A stretch of DNA of 64,000 bases from Afipia sp. (lineage in GTDB: Bacteria; Pseudomonadota; Alphaproteobacteria; Rhizobiales; Xanthobacteraceae). The position numbers and the translations under genes were made by a program. Shown here piece after piece: positions 29,435 to 39,249 of the stretch (positions are counted from its first letter, which is position 1; each line of letters begins with the position of its first letter). The stretch spans positions 992,001-1,056,000 of the forward strand of contig JACQDM010000008.1 of the NCBI GenBank assembly GCA_016201045.1, given 5' to 3'. The notes below the pieces were generated by a model, which saw nothing but the letters and a program-made list of their open reading frames with translations, made no database searches and was not told the DNA's origin.

Positions 29435-30778
29435 CTATTTGCCGGTGGGGATCGCTGCAACCGGAGCGCGGCCGATGCTGACGCTCAACAGGCCTTGACC
29501 CCAGATGCGCTTGGCGACGCGCTTGGCCTGATCGAGCGTAACAGCATCGACGATGCCGTTACGCTTCTCAATGTAGTCGATGCCGAGATTGTCGGTCTGG
29601 TATTGCAGCAGCGCCGTAGCTATCTTGGACGACGAATCCAGCGCCAGCATCTGCGATCCTTTGAGATAAGATTTGGCTTCGTCCAGCTCCTGCTGCGTGG
29701 GACCTTCTTCGCCCATGCGCGCAAGCTCCGCAGAAATGGTGTCGAGCGTTTCCGTCGCCTTATCGGCTCGCGTCGCCGTCGTGCCTGCGAACATCGCTGC
29801 ATGCTTCATCCAGATCAGCGATTCGGAAACGGAATAGACAAGGCCCCGCTTTTCGCGCACCTCTTTGTAGAGCCGCGACGATAGCGTTCCGCCGGCCAGA
29901 ATGTGATTGACGATGTAGGCAGCCATGAAATCCGGATCGTCGCGCTTGATGCCAGGGCCTCCAAACAGAACGGATGTCTGCGGTACATCGAGCACCTCGG
30001 AATATTTCTTCGGCGGCTTTGCGACATCAACATCGGCAACTGGCGCTAGATTTGCTTTGGCCGGCAAGCTCCCAAACGCCTGATCGAGAAGTTTGCCTAG
30101 CGATTGGGGATCGATGTCTCCGACTACGGCGACCTTGAGCGTGTCTTTCGCAAGCACGCGCCGCGAATAGTCTCTTAAATCGCCGATCTGAATCGTAGGG
30201 ACGCTTTCGAGACTACCGCTCGGTTGTTGAGCATAGGGGTGTGTCCCGAAGGCTTGCTCCCAGAATCGGCGGCCACCGATCGAAACCGGATTGGTTGACT
30301 CGCGTCGCAAATTTGCGAGCATCTGGGCGCGAACACGTTCCACCGCTTCCGCGTCGAACCGCGCTTGCGTCAGCGAAAGTTTCAGCAGGTCGAAAGCTTC
30401 ATCTCGATTTTCCTTCAGCATTCGCAACGAGCCGCGGAAATAATCGCGTGTCACGGAGAAGCTCAATTCGATTGCGCGGCGTTCGAGGCGCTCGTGAAAA
30501 CTCTTAGAATCGAGGTCGCCTGCGCCCTCGTCGAGCGTCTCGGCGGTCATATAACTGACACCGGGCTTGCCTGAAGGGTCTTGCGACGATCCACCGTCGA
30601 AAGCGTATTCCATCGCGATCAATGGAACCGTCGCATCCTGAACGAACCAGGCTTCGATTCCGCCCGGCGACACCACCCGCTGGACTTTTGTCGATGCCGA
30701 TGCGGTAGACGACGTAACGAGAGTCGCAGCCAGGAGCGCCGCTGCGATATGAGAAGCTTTGCGAAAAGACTTGATCAC
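29435..30778 (-). CDS. M16 peptidase homologue without zinc motif (partner subunit)
   Basis: 447 residues from a GTG at 30778 with AGGAG 8 bases upstream; the open frame beyond it runs into the upstream gene. The N-terminus is a signal peptide (about residues 1-27). The M16 fold is evident from GVSYMTAETLDEGAGD, where the active member has HFLEH: the His-x-x-Glu-His zinc ligands are absent. The C-terminal half keeps HILAGGTLSSRLYKEVREKRGLVYSVS, the substrate-binding block. It overlaps the active peptidase gene by 4 bases, so the two probably form a periplasmic heterodimer. Confidence 0.9.
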   Translation of the reverse strand: MIKSFRKASHIAAALLAATLVTSSTASASTKVQRVVSPGGIEAWFVQDATVPLIAMEYAFDGGSSQDPSGKPGVSYMTAETLDEGAGDLDSKSFHERLERRAIELSFSVTRDYFRGSLRMLKENRDEAFDLLKLSLTQARFDAEAVERVRAQMLANLRRESTNPVSIGGRRFWEQAFGTHPYAQQPSGSLESVPTIQIGDLRDYSRRVLAKDTLKVAVVGDIDPQSLGKLLDQAFGSLPAKANLAPVADVDVAKPPKKYSEVLDVPQTSVLFGGPGIKRDDPDFMAAYIVNHILAGGTLSSRLYKEVREKRGLVYSVSESLIWMKHAAMFAGTTATRADKATETLDTISAELARMGEEGPTQQELDEAKSYLKGSQMLALDSSSKIATALLQYQTDNLGIDYIEKRNGIVDAVTLDQAKRVAKRIWGQGLLSVSIGRAPVAAIPTGK

Positions 30779-32172
30779 GAACGTTTCTCCTCGCGCTTGG
30801 CGACCGAAGTGTCCAGGCCGGTAGCCTTGATCAAATAGCCGGTTACAGCAGTCCTGCTGTCGAGCCATTTCTTCGCGGCGTCGCGCACTTGTTCGGCTGT
30901 GACGGCTCGCACCCGCTCTGGCCAGCGCAAGAGGTCGTCGATGCTGAGGCCAACCGTGAGAGCGCCGCCATACCAGCGCGCAAGTGTCGTCTGACTGTCT
31001 TGCGCGTAAATCGTTGCGGCAATCAGTTGCGTCTTGACGCGATCGAGGTCCTCGGCACGAACGGGGTTCTGGCTGAGATCGGCGATGACGCTGTCGAACG
31101 TTCTCTCGATCTCGGGAAAATCTTTGCCCGGCGAAGGCGTCGCGGAGATGCCAAACTGCGTGGGATCGATGGCCGTGCTTTGATACCAAGCGCCCACGCT
31201 GACCGCGACTTTCTTGTCGACCACCAGTGCACGGTAGAGATACGAGTTGCTGCCATTGCCCATAAGTTGCGCGAGGACTTCAAGTGCGGCGCTTTCCTCC
31301 GGCGATGCGGTCACAGCCGACGGCACGAGAAAATATCGGCGCACGCTCGACTGCTCCACCCGCGGATCGGCGAGCGTCACGGTTCGCAATGCTGCAGGCG
31401 GCGGCTCCTGCGGACGAATACGCTGTGCGGGAATGCCGGGCTGTGGCTCAACCTTGCCGTAAGTTGCCTCGATCATCGGCCGAACTTCGTCGGCATCGAC
31501 ATCGCCCGCTATGACGAGGATCGCATTGTTAGGTGCGTAAAAGCGCTTGTAGAACGCTAGCGCATCCTCACGATTGAGTTTTTCAATTTCGCTGCGCCAG
31601 CCTATCACCGGACGGCCGTATGGGTTGTTCAGATAGAGAGCAGCCATCATCTGCTCGGTCAGTCGCGCATCAGGACTGTTGGCGACGCGCATGTTGTATT
31701 CTTCGATAACGACGTCGCGTTCCGGCAAGACATTTTCATCCTTGAGCACGAGTCCGGTCATTCGATCCGACTCGAACTGCATCATGCTTTGCAATTGGTC
31801 GCGCGGCACGCGCTGATAGTAGGCGGTGTAATCCGTCGAGGTAAAAGCATTCTCGACACCGCCGATACGTGCGATCGTCTGGGAGAATTCTCCTACCGGA
31901 TGCGTGGCAGTACCTTTGAACATCAGATGTTCAAGGAAGTGGGCCAGCCCGGACTTGCCGGGAGTTTCGTCGGAGGAGCCGACCTTGTACCAGATCATCT
32001 GAGTGACGACGGGCGTGCGGCGATCGGTGAGGACGACGACTTGAAGTCCGTTGCTGAGCGTGAACGTCGCTGGACGTGAACTTGGAGTCGTTTGCGCATT
32101 CGCTGTGGAAACAGCAAGCAGAGTTACCAGCGCCACGGCCGCGCGGACAGAAAATTTACGGTAGGCGGTCAT
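30775..32172 (-). CDS. M16 zinc metallopeptidase, catalytic subunit, periplasmic
   Basis: 465 residues with a signal peptide ending near ANAQT. The inverted zinc motif is complete as HFLEH (in SGLAHFLEHLMFKGT), followed by the family's EEYNMRVANSP, in which the downstream Glu ligand lies. The block LMGNGSNSYLYRALVV in the second half is the substrate-binding region. Related pairs occur widely in proteobacteria and degrade small peptides in the periplasm; the substrate here is unknown. Translationally coupled to the inactive partner. Confidence 0.93.
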   Translation of the reverse strand: MTAYRKFSVRAAVALVTLLAVSTANAQTTPSSRPATFTLSNGLQVVVLTDRRTPVVTQMIWYKVGSSDETPGKSGLAHFLEHLMFKGTATHPVGEFSQTIARIGGVENAFTSTDYTAYYQRVPRDQLQSMMQFESDRMTGLVLKDENVLPERDVVIEEYNMRVANSPDARLTEQMMAALYLNNPYGRPVIGWRSEIEKLNREDALAFYKRFYAPNNAILVIAGDVDADEVRPMIEATYGKVEPQPGIPAQRIRPQEPPPAALRTVTLADPRVEQSSVRRYFLVPSAVTASPEESAALEVLAQLMGNGSNSYLYRALVVDKKVAVSVGAWYQSTAIDPTQFGISATPSPGKDFPEIERTFDSVIADLSQNPVRAEDLDRVKTQLIAATIYAQDSQTTLARWYGGALTVGLSIDDLLRWPERVRAVTAEQVRDAAKKWLDSRTAVTGYLIKATGLDTSVAKREEKRS

Positions 32173-32327
32173 GATGTGGTTTCCGAATGGCAGGGCTGTT
32201 GCTCAAAAAATTCAAGGCTGCAAACGCCGACATTGCAAGTCCAGAAGCGGCGACGCGACAATGGATCGCGTCATTGTGACGCGTAGGGCAGTATTTGTTC
32301 GGTTGGAGAATCGGCGCGAATTGAAGC

Positions 32328-33056
32328 TTATTTGATGTCGCGCTTTTCGCACTGGCCTGAAGCCGAATCGCAAACCAGTTCCTTGCCTTTGCTTGGGCCG
32401 GTGCCGTAGGCGAAGTTCGGCGAAGGCGTCTGGTAGCCTTTGGGCGGTTCGGTAAGGTCGCTGCGTTCCGGTTCGCCTGTGAAAACTGCGGTCTCTTCCT
32501 TGTTGCCGCCGAACGCACCGGAGAACAGGCCGCCGTTGTAACCAAGTTGTGACGGCGAGAGCATGTAAGATGACGTGCTCGGATTGTTGCTGGAAGAAGC
32601 AGCCGTCGTATCTTCCTTGCGCTTCTTCGGAGTTTTTCCGGCAAGTTCGCTTGGCATCAGCGGCATGCGCGACTGTTCGGGCGATATGGCAGGCTTTTTG
32701 GCTTCTTCGATCAACCGCTTGCGTTCCGCCTCGTCGGGATCTTTCGGCCAGTTCGGCGCGAGCTGAGTCTTGCGCGAGGCTGGCGGCGGGAGAACATCGG
32801 TTTTGGACGGAATCACCAGCGGCGATCGCTCGCGATAATTGATGGTGCCGTCCTCGATGCGCCTGCCGCCGATGCTGCTCATGACGTTGTCGATGATGCT
32901 GCGTTCGAACGGCTTCTGGTTCTCTTCTTCTTCGTCGACGTCGTCTTGCGCACGGACCTGTCCAGCGGCAACGACGAGCCCAATGCCAAGAAGCATAGCG
33001 GCAGCGCGTAGCACGCGGTGTCGTCGTTGTGAATTTCGAGGTCCGGTCTGACGCAT
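32328..33056 (-). CDS. Secreted or membrane-anchored protein of unknown function
   Basis: 242 residues from the ATG at 33056; an upstream in-frame extension lacks a signal-peptide layout. A basic N-terminus and a hydrophobic stretch (AAAMLLGIGLVVAAGQVRAQ) act as a signal peptide or anchor. The mature part starts with an acidic run DDVDEEEE, then a Pro/Ser/Lys-rich region with no obvious domain, and ends with two cysteines in LVCDSASGQCEKRDIK that could pair. I do not recognise a family with function. It lies between lspA and the M16 pair, all leftward. Confidence 0.75.
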   Translation of the reverse strand: MRQTGPRNSQRRHRVLRAAAMLLGIGLVVAAGQVRAQDDVDEEEENQKPFERSIIDNVMSSIGGRRIEDGTINYRERSPLVIPSKTDVLPPPASRKTQLAPNWPKDPDEAERKRLIEEAKKPAISPEQSRMPLMPSELAGKTPKKRKEDTTAASSSNNPSTSSYMLSPSQLGYNGGLFSGAFGGNKEETAVFTGEPERSDLTEPPKGYQTPSPNFAYGTGPSKGKELVCDSASGQCEKRDIK

Positions 33057-33155
33057 TGCTATCGTCCTGAATCCGTTCGGCAGCTTATATTCTAAAACCA
33101 AAAACCGGCGCTCGCTCAGCGGAAAAGAGGCCTTCGGAACCAGCCATATCCGCTG

Positions 33156-33656
33156 TTATCGGGGCGTTTTTGCGGCACCCGGGCTGACGAAAGAGTCATA
33201 CAGCAGGCCAATCACCCCGGCAACGATGGCCACATCGGCAAGGTTAAACACGTACCAATTGTAGGTTTTGCCCCCGATTTCGACATGCAGAAGCGCAAAA
33301 TCGACGACTGCGCCATAGGCTAGGCGGTCGATACCGTTCCCGATAGCGCCGCCTATGATCAGGCCAAGCCCTATGACCGCAAGACGCGTACCGGAACGTG
33401 CCATCCAGATGGCGAGTACGACAACAGCTATCCCCTTGATCGCGAGCAGGACGGTCTGCCCCAACGGCCCGGAGTCCCGAAACCAGCCGTAGCTGATCCC
33501 GGTATTCCAGGCGAGCACGAGATCGAAGAACGGCGTGACCGAAACCGAGCCCCGCCGGCCGAGTTCGAAGATGTTCAGCAACCAGAGTTTCGAAGCCTGA
33601 TCGATCGCAAGAGCCGCGATCGCAGCGATGAACCCAGAGCGAAACAGAACGCTCAC
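33156..33656 (-). CDS. lspA: Lipoprotein signal peptidase LspA
   Basis: 166 residues from a GTG at 33656 that overlaps the ileS stop; longer reading frames run inside ileS. It cleaves prolipoproteins in the inner membrane. Four hydrophobic segments are visible. The aspartyl catalytic motifs are [11 protein letters not shown] (first Asp) and [13 protein letters not shown] (second Asp). Gene order ribF-ileS-lspA is conserved in proteobacteria. Confidence 0.96.
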   Translation of the reverse strand: MSVLFRSGFIAAIAALAIDQASKLWLLNIFELGRRGSVSVTPFFDLVLAWNTGISYGWFRDSGPLGQTVLLAIKGIAVVVLAIWMARSGTRLAVIGLGLIIGGAIGNGIDRLAYGAVVDFALLHVEIGGKTYNWYVFNLADVAIVAGVIGLLYDSFVSPGAAKTPR

Positions 33657-36655
33657 GCGCCCAACGCCTTCCACTCTCTCAGGGCCTGTGCGTCTCGCGG
33701 CGATACGTCTGGATATTCTTTGTCTTCGCCCACTGTAGGAAGAATTTTCCATGACCGTGCGCATTTGGTGCCGGCTGCCTTTTCGACAACAACGGCAACG
33801 CCCGCAACGTCGGGAAGCGTGAACGCATTCTCCGGGGGTGTTTCATTCGTCACCATCGCGTTCGATGTAATGCAGATTTCGGCGAGATCGATATCGAACA
33901 GCAGTGCGAAAGTCTTTTTGTCGGCGACGTAGACGAGCGGCGATGCTTCGAGCGACGAGCCGATCCGCTTGGCAGCGCGCTCAACCTCGAGAGCGCCGGT
34001 AACGACACGCCGCACATCGCGGATGGTTTCCCATTTCTTAGCGAGCGCGTCATCGCGATAGCCGCCGAGATCGGTAGGGAAGGTCGTCAGGTGGACGGAC
34101 GGTTCCGCGTCGGGGCGATACATTGTCCATGCCTCGTCGGTCGTAAAGCTGATCGCTGGCGCAAGCCATTTCAAAATCGCGTCGCAAATGATGTCGACCG
34201 CGGTCAGTGCAGCCTTGCGCGTAGTCGATGATGGAGGATCGCAGTAGAGCGAGTCTTTGCGAATATCGAAATAAAACGCCGACAGTTCCGTATTCATGAA
34301 ATTCGCCAGCGTCGCGATCACGGTCTTGTAGTCGAAGTTCGCGTAAGCGGGGCGCACGATAGCATCAACCTCACTCAGGCGATGCAACATCAGTCGTTCG
34401 AGCTCTGGCATGTCCTGAAATGCAACCGCATCGACACGCTTGAAATGATGCAACGTTCCAAGCATCCAGCGGATGGTGTTTCGCAGCTTTCGATATGTCT
34501 CGACGACGTTCTTGAGAATCTCGGGCCCGATGCGCTGGTCGTCTGCATAGTCGGTCGCGCAGACCCACAGGCGCAGAATATCCGCTCCGGAATCCTTGAT
34601 GACTTTCTGTGGCTCGGTGGTGTTGCCGAGCGACTTCGACATCTTGCGACCGTGCTCGTCCAGGGTGAAGCCGTGAGTCAGCACCACGTCATAAGGCGCA
34701 CGCCCGCGCGTGCCGCAACTCTCAAGCAGTGAAGAGTGAAACCAGCCGCGATGCTGATCGCTGCCCTCGAGATACATCACGGTATCCTGACCGCCATCGA
34801 CCTTGCGTTTGATGCCGGCGAGGCCCGGAAAATGAACCGGATCTTCCAGCACGAACGCGTGGGTCGATCCTGAGTCGAACCACACGTCGCAAATATCGTC
34901 CACTTTCTTCCAGTCCTCATTGGCGTGCGAGCCGAGGAAGCGTTCACGCGCGCCGTCCTTATACCAAGCGTCCGCACCTTCCTTCTCGAAGGCATCGGCG
35001 ATACGTTTGTTGACGGCATCGTCCTGAAGAATTTCTGCAGAGCCGTCGCTTTTCTCGCGCACGAACACGGCGATCGGCACGCCCCATGCGCGCTGACGCG
35101 AGATCACCCAGTCCGGGCGCCCGGCGATCATGCCGGTGATGCGGTTCTGGCCCTGCTCCGGAACCCAGCGCGTCACCTTGATGGCTTGTAGCGCGCGATG
35201 CCGAAGTGTGTCGCCGGATTTTGCTTTTCCGCCGTCGGCGATGTCCTTGTCCATCGCGATGAACCATTGCGGCGTGTTGCGATAGATCACCGGCTTCTTC
35301 GAACGCCAGGAATGTGGATATTGATGCTTGAGGCGCGAACGCGCCAGCAGCATGCCACGCTCCGACAGCGCCTTGATGACGGCTTCGTTGGCGTCGCCCT
35401 TCTCACCCTTGTCGTTGATGACGCGCTTGCCTTCGAAGCCTGGAGCCTGCGATGTCAGCGCACCGTTCTCATCGACGGTGTAGGGGATAACAGGACTGAT
35501 GCCGCGCGATTCCAGCGCGCGCGTATTGGCTGTCCAGATATCGAAGTCCTCGCGGCCATGACCAGGTGCGGTGTGGACAAAGCCCGTGCCTGCATCGTCG
35601 GTGACGTGATCGCCGTCGAGCAGCGGCACGGTGAACTCGTAACTGCTGCTGAGACCTTTCAGCGGATGGCTGCAGATCAGCGCTGCAAGTTCATCGTTGT
35701 TGATGTCGTGAACTTTCTCGAAGGCAGCGACGCGCGCCTGCTTGAACACATCCGCCGCGAGCTTGTCAGCGAGAATGAGAAGATCGCCGGTCTTCGCCCA
35801 ATTGTCGGCAGGCGCGTTTGTCACTTTATAGATGCCGTAATCGATCTTTGCCGAAAACGTAATGGCGCGGTTGCCGGGTAGCGTCCACGGCGTGGTCGTC
35901 CAGATGACGACGCTCGCGCCCTTGAAGATGCCGGCGTGGTTGGCAACTGGAAATTTCACCCACACCGTGTCGCTTGTGTAATCTTCGTACTCGACTTCCG
36001 CTTCTGCGAGCGCGGTCTTCTCGACCACGCTCCACATCACCGGCTTTGAGCCGCGATAGAGCGTGCCGTTGGCGGCGAACTTCATCAGCTCGCGCGCGAT
36101 CTGCGCTTCGGCAGCAAAGCTCATCGTCGTGTAGGGATGGTCCCAGTCGCCGACGACGCCCAGGCGTTTGAATTCCTCGCGCTGAACGTTGAGCCAATGA
36201 TCGGCGTAGGCGCGGCATTCCTTGCGGAACGCAAGCATCGCCGCAGAATCTTTCAAGTCCGGTTTTTGCTTGCCCTTCGAGCGATAATTTTCTTCTTCGA
36301 TCTTCCATTCGATCGGCAGGCCGTGACAGTCCCAGCCCGGAACATAGTTTGAGTCGTGCCCCAGCATCTGCTGGCTGCGAGTTACAACGTCCTTAAGAAT
36401 TTTATTGAGCGCGTGACCGATGTGAATGTTGCCGTTCGCGTAAGGCGGGCCATCGTGTAGCACGAATTTCGCGCGTCCCTTCGCACTCTCGCGCAGCTTC
36501 TTGTAGAGGTCGATTTTATTCCACCGCTCCAGAATCTTCGGTTCCTGCTGAGGCAGGCCCGCGCGCATCGGGAAATCCGTCTGCGGCAGATAGAGCGTTT
36601 TGGAATAGTCGTTAGCCTCAGGCTTTTGAGCGTCTGATTTCGTCTTTTCGGTCAT
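33653..36655 (-). CDS. ileS: Isoleucyl-tRNA synthetase
   Basis: 1000 residues from the ATG at 36655. A class I synthetase that charges tRNA-Ile and edits valine. Motifs: [12 protein letters not shown] (HIGH), the editing domain with [14 protein letters not shown] and [15 protein letters not shown], the PEQG-like and [12 protein letters not shown] block, and [10 protein letters not shown] (KMSKS). The C-terminal zinc finger seen in many bacterial IleRS is reduced: only KCARSW keeps a cysteine, and the later pair is absent. Overlaps lspA by 4 bases and follows ribF by 75 bases. Confidence 0.98.
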   Translation of the reverse strand: MTEKTKSDAQKPEANDYSKTLYLPQTDFPMRAGLPQQEPKILERWNKIDLYKKLRESAKGRAKFVLHDGPPYANGNIHIGHALNKILKDVVTRSQQMLGHDSNYVPGWDCHGLPIEWKIEEENYRSKGKQKPDLKDSAAMLAFRKECRAYADHWLNVQREEFKRLGVVGDWDHPYTTMSFAAEAQIARELMKFAANGTLYRGSKPVMWSVVEKTALAEAEVEYEDYTSDTVWVKFPVANHAGIFKGASVVIWTTTPWTLPGNRAITFSAKIDYGIYKVTNAPADNWAKTGDLLILADKLAADVFKQARVAAFEKVHDINNDELAALICSHPLKGLSSSYEFTVPLLDGDHVTDDAGTGFVHTAPGHGREDFDIWTANTRALESRGISPVIPYTVDENGALTSQAPGFEGKRVINDKGEKGDANEAVIKALSERGMLLARSRLKHQYPHSWRSKKPVIYRNTPQWFIAMDKDIADGGKAKSGDTLRHRALQAIKVTRWVPEQGQNRITGMIAGRPDWVISRQRAWGVPIAVFVREKSDGSAEILQDDAVNKRIADAFEKEGADAWYKDGARERFLGSHANEDWKKVDDICDVWFDSGSTHAFVLEDPVHFPGLAGIKRKVDGGQDTVMYLEGSDQHRGWFHSSLLESCGTRGRAPYDVVLTHGFTLDEHGRKMSKSLGNTTEPQKVIKDSGADILRLWVCATDYADDQRIGPEILKNVVETYRKLRNTIRWMLGTLHHFKRVDAVAFQDMPELERLMLHRLSEVDAIVRPAYANFDYKTVIATLANFMNTELSAFYFDIRKDSLYCDPPSSTTRKAALTAVDIICDAILKWLAPAISFTTDEAWTMYRPDAEPSVHLTTFPTDLGGYRDDALAKKWETIRDVRRVVTGALEVERAAKRIGSSLEASPLVYVADKKTFALLFDIDLAEICITSNAMVTNETPPENAFTLPDVAGVAVVVEKAAGTKCARSWKILPTVGEDKEYPDVSPRDAQALREWKALGA

Positions 36656-36730
36656 GGCGAGGTGAATAGCGCGTTTTTGTGGTGAGAGGAAACCCGGCAC
36701 AGCTGATAAAATGCCGCTGGCGGCGGAATT

Positions 36731-37702
36731 TCAGCCGATCTTGCCGAGTTTCGGAAATGCGTCGGGTGCGACCGCCAGCGCTACGCGGGCCTTGGTGCTG
36801 TCATCGTCCATCTGGCGAACCAGCGCCTCGATACTGTCGAATTTTGCCTCGTCTCGGATGAAGGCGATAAAGGCCACGTCGATTGTCTTGCCGTAAAGAT
36901 CATCTTTGAAGTCGAAGAGAAACACCTCGAGCAAAGGTGCGCCATTGTCGAATGTCGGGCGGCGTCCGAAACTGGCGACGCCATCGATGCGCTCGTCGCC
37001 GATGCCGGTGCGGACGGCGTAGATGCCGTGTTTGAGCCCGCAGTTCTTTTCGAGGCGAATGTTCGCGGTCGGATAACTCAGTTCGCGCCCGCGCTTCTCG
37101 CCGTGGATTACTTCGCCTGAAACGAACCACGGACCGCCGAGCATTTCGGTGGCGTCCGCGATGTGGTCTTCGGCCAGCGCTTCGCGGATGGCCGTCGAGG
37201 AAACCGGCCGCTCCAGAATGTCGACGTGCGGCTGAACATGGACCTCGAATCCCAATCGCTGACCTTCGCTCGTCAATAGCGTCGGCGAACCGCTGCGTCC
37301 TTTTCCGAAATGGAAGTCGTAGCCGACACAGATCCCGCTGATGCCGAGCCGCGCAACGAGATCGTGGTTAATGAAGTCTTGCGCCGTGGTTCCAGCGCGA
37401 CCTGCGTTGAATGTCATGATGACCGCGCCGTCGAGCCCAGTTCCGGCAAGCAGACGCAGTTTGGCGGTCTCGTCAGTCAGGCGGAATTGCGGAGTATGAG
37501 GGCTGAAGAAGTGACGAGGATGAGGTTCGAACGTCACGGCAAGCGCGGGTTTTTCGAGCTTGCGCGCCATATCGATCGCTGACGAAATAACGACACGATG
37601 GCCGAGATGAACGCCGTCGAAATTGCCGAGCGCCACAACGGCGCCTCTGACGATATCGGCTGGCGGCGTGTCGTCCCGAATTATAGAAAATTTTTCTGTC
37701 AT
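36731..37702 (-). CDS. ribF: Bifunctional riboflavin kinase / FAD synthetase
   Basis: 323 residues from the ATG at 37702; upstream frame extension is unsupported. It makes FMN then FAD. The N-terminal adenylyltransferase domain has VVALGNFDGVHLGHR and TFEPHPRHFF, with ISGICVGYDFHFGKGRSG and SSTAIREAL further on. The C-terminal kinase domain shows GRELSYPTANI (flavin site) and GVASFGRRPTFDNG. First gene of the leftward ribF-ileS-lspA block. Confidence 0.96.
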   Translation of the reverse strand: MTEKFSIIRDDTPPADIVRGAVVALGNFDGVHLGHRVVISSAIDMARKLEKPALAVTFEPHPRHFFSPHTPQFRLTDETAKLRLLAGTGLDGAVIMTFNAGRAGTTAQDFINHDLVARLGISGICVGYDFHFGKGRSGSPTLLTSEGQRLGFEVHVQPHVDILERPVSSTAIREALAEDHIADATEMLGGPWFVSGEVIHGEKRGRELSYPTANIRLEKNCGLKHGIYAVRTGIGDERIDGVASFGRRPTFDNGAPLLEVFLFDFKDDLYGKTIDVAFIAFIRDEAKFDSIEALVRQMDDDSTKARVALAVAPDAFPKLGKIG

Positions 37703-37915
37703 GATTTGAGGCGGAATCTGGAGTTCCGGCCGACCGTGACCCCGGCCAGCCGGGCAAGTCAATACGATGGCATGGCTGAATAGTTCAACGGACATACCCG
37801 GTTAACGGGCTGTTTAAGCCCCGATGCTAGGTTTGCGCTGTTGCGGATCGGCAGAAGCCGTACCGCCGATTTTATGACGCATGCCGGTTGCTGCGTTCTG
37901 AGGGGATAAACAGCA

Positions 37916-38308
37916 ATGGCCATGGATTTGTCGATGCCGGTTCTGGTGGTGGACGATTACAACACCATGATCCGCATCATCAGAAATCTTTTGAAGCAGC
38001 TCGGCTTTGAGAACATCGACGATGCGAGCGACGGCTCTGCGGCGCTGAACAAAATGCGCGGCAAGAAATACGGCCTCGTGATTTCCGATTGGAACATGGA
38101 GCCGATGACCGGCTACGACCTGCTCAAGGAAGTGCGCGGCGATCCGAATCTTTCGACGACTCCGTTCATTATGATCACGGCGGAATCGAAAACCGAGAAC
38201 GTCATCGCTGCCAAGAAGGCGGGCGTGAACAACTATATCGTCAAGCCGTTCAACGCCGCGACGCTTAAGACCAAGATCGAAGCAGTGTTCCCGGACGAAC
38301 CGGCGTAA
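37916..38308 (+). CDS. cheY: Chemotaxis response regulator CheY
   Basis: 130 residues, a single receiver domain with no output domain. The acidic pocket is VVDDYN, the phosphorylation site D58 in VISDWNMEP, Thr in MITAES, and K110 in YIVKPFNA. WNMEPMTG after the Asp is the CheY signature. Phospho-CheY binds the flagellar motor. A terminator follows. cheZ is present in the window (3588) but far away, and no cheA or receptor gene is adjacent. Confidence 0.95.
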   Translation: MAMDLSMPVLVVDDYNTMIRIIRNLLKQLGFENIDDASDGSAALNKMRGKKYGLVISDWNMEPMTGYDLLKEVRGDPNLSTTPFIMITAESKTENVIAAKKAGVNNYIVKPFNAATLKTKIEAVFPDEPA

Positions 38309-38341
38309 TCATTCAGCAAAAATAGAATCTGGAAGACGAGG

Positions 38342-38365
38342 GCCCGGCTAGCTCGGGCTTTTTAT
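38342..38365 (+). terminator. Rho-independent terminator of cheY
   Basis: GCCCG, a 7-base loop, CGGGC, then TTTTTATTT. It lies 34 bases past the cheY stop and just before the end of the convergent HAD gene. Confidence 0.82.
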
Positions 38366-38366
38366 T

Positions 38367-39227
38367 TCAAGGCTTCAGATCGCGGATCAAGGCCAGCGGC
38401 GGCTTGATCTCGCCGAACAGGCGCTTGACGGTGAAGTCGTCGATTTCATGTACGCCGTCGAATTCCGCCGAGTGAATACCGCGCGTGACGAACAAGCAAC
38501 CGATCCCCATCGCGTTCGCGCCGGTTAGGTCAGTTCGCACCGAATCGCCGATCGCCAAAATGCGCGACTTCGGCGTCGCCTTCCCGCGTTTAGACTCTGC
38601 GATCTCAAGCGCGCGGTCGTAAATCGGTGCATGGGGCTTGCCGTAGAAAATCACGTTGCCGCCGAGTTCGCGGTAAAGCTCTGCGATTGCGCCCGCGCAA
38701 TAGATCAGCCTGTCGCCACGTTCCACCACGATGTCCGGATTGGCGCAGATAAAAGTGAGATTGCGCTTTCGTGCCTGCACCATTCTGTCGCGGTAGTCCT
38801 CTGCGGTTTCGACTTCGTCATCGAACGGCCCGGTGCAGAGAATGTAATCGGCCGCTTCCAGCGGTGCGAAAGTGACATTGAGCCCGCGAAACATTGGGTT
38901 ATCGCGTTCCGGCCCGATCTGAAACACCGAATTGCGCAGATGGGACTCGACATAGTGCCGCGTCAGATCGCCGGACGACACGATAGCGTCGTAGGTTTCG
39001 TCGGCAATGTTTATCTTTCGCAGTTGACGCTGGACGGAGTCCGCAGGGCGCGGTGCGTTCGTAATGAGGATGACGGTGCCGCCTTGCCGGCGGAATTCCA
39101 GTAACGTCGAGCAAGCATCTGGAAATCCCTTGAGGCCATCGTGGACCACGCCCCAGATATCGCTCAGGATGATGTCGACGTCCGCCGTTAGCTCGCGCGC
39201 GTGATCGATAAACCGCAATTTCGTCAT
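38367..39227 (-). CDS. TIGR01459-type HAD superfamily hydrolase
   Basis: 286 residues. HAD motifs are visible: motif I as LSDIWGVVHDG (the nucleophile Asp of the NagD/IIA class), motif II in ITNAPRP, and the late GDSVRTDLTGANAMG with paired Asp. The cap and overall length match the alphaproteobacterial TIGR01459 group of the subclass IIA phosphatases. The physiological substrate is unknown. Convergent with cheY and 22 bases from the EAL-domain gene upstream. Confidence 0.9.
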   Translation of the reverse strand: MTKLRFIDHARELTADVDIILSDIWGVVHDGLKGFPDACSTLLEFRRQGGTVILITNAPRPADSVQRQLRKINIADETYDAIVSSGDLTRHYVESHLRNSVFQIGPERDNPMFRGLNVTFAPLEAADYILCTGPFDDEVETAEDYRDRMVQARKRNLTFICANPDIVVERGDRLIYCAGAIAELYRELGGNVIFYGKPHAPIYDRALEIAESKRGKATPKSRILAIGDSVRTDLTGANAMGIGCLFVTRGIHSAEFDGVHEIDDFTVKRLFGEIKPPLALIRDLKP

Positions 39228-39249
39228 TGGAGCATCTTGCGCGGAACGA

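Noticed and set aside
35198-35881. Open frame opposite ileS
   Set aside because: Antisense to a conserved catalytic region; codon use and lack of motifs mark it as a shadow.
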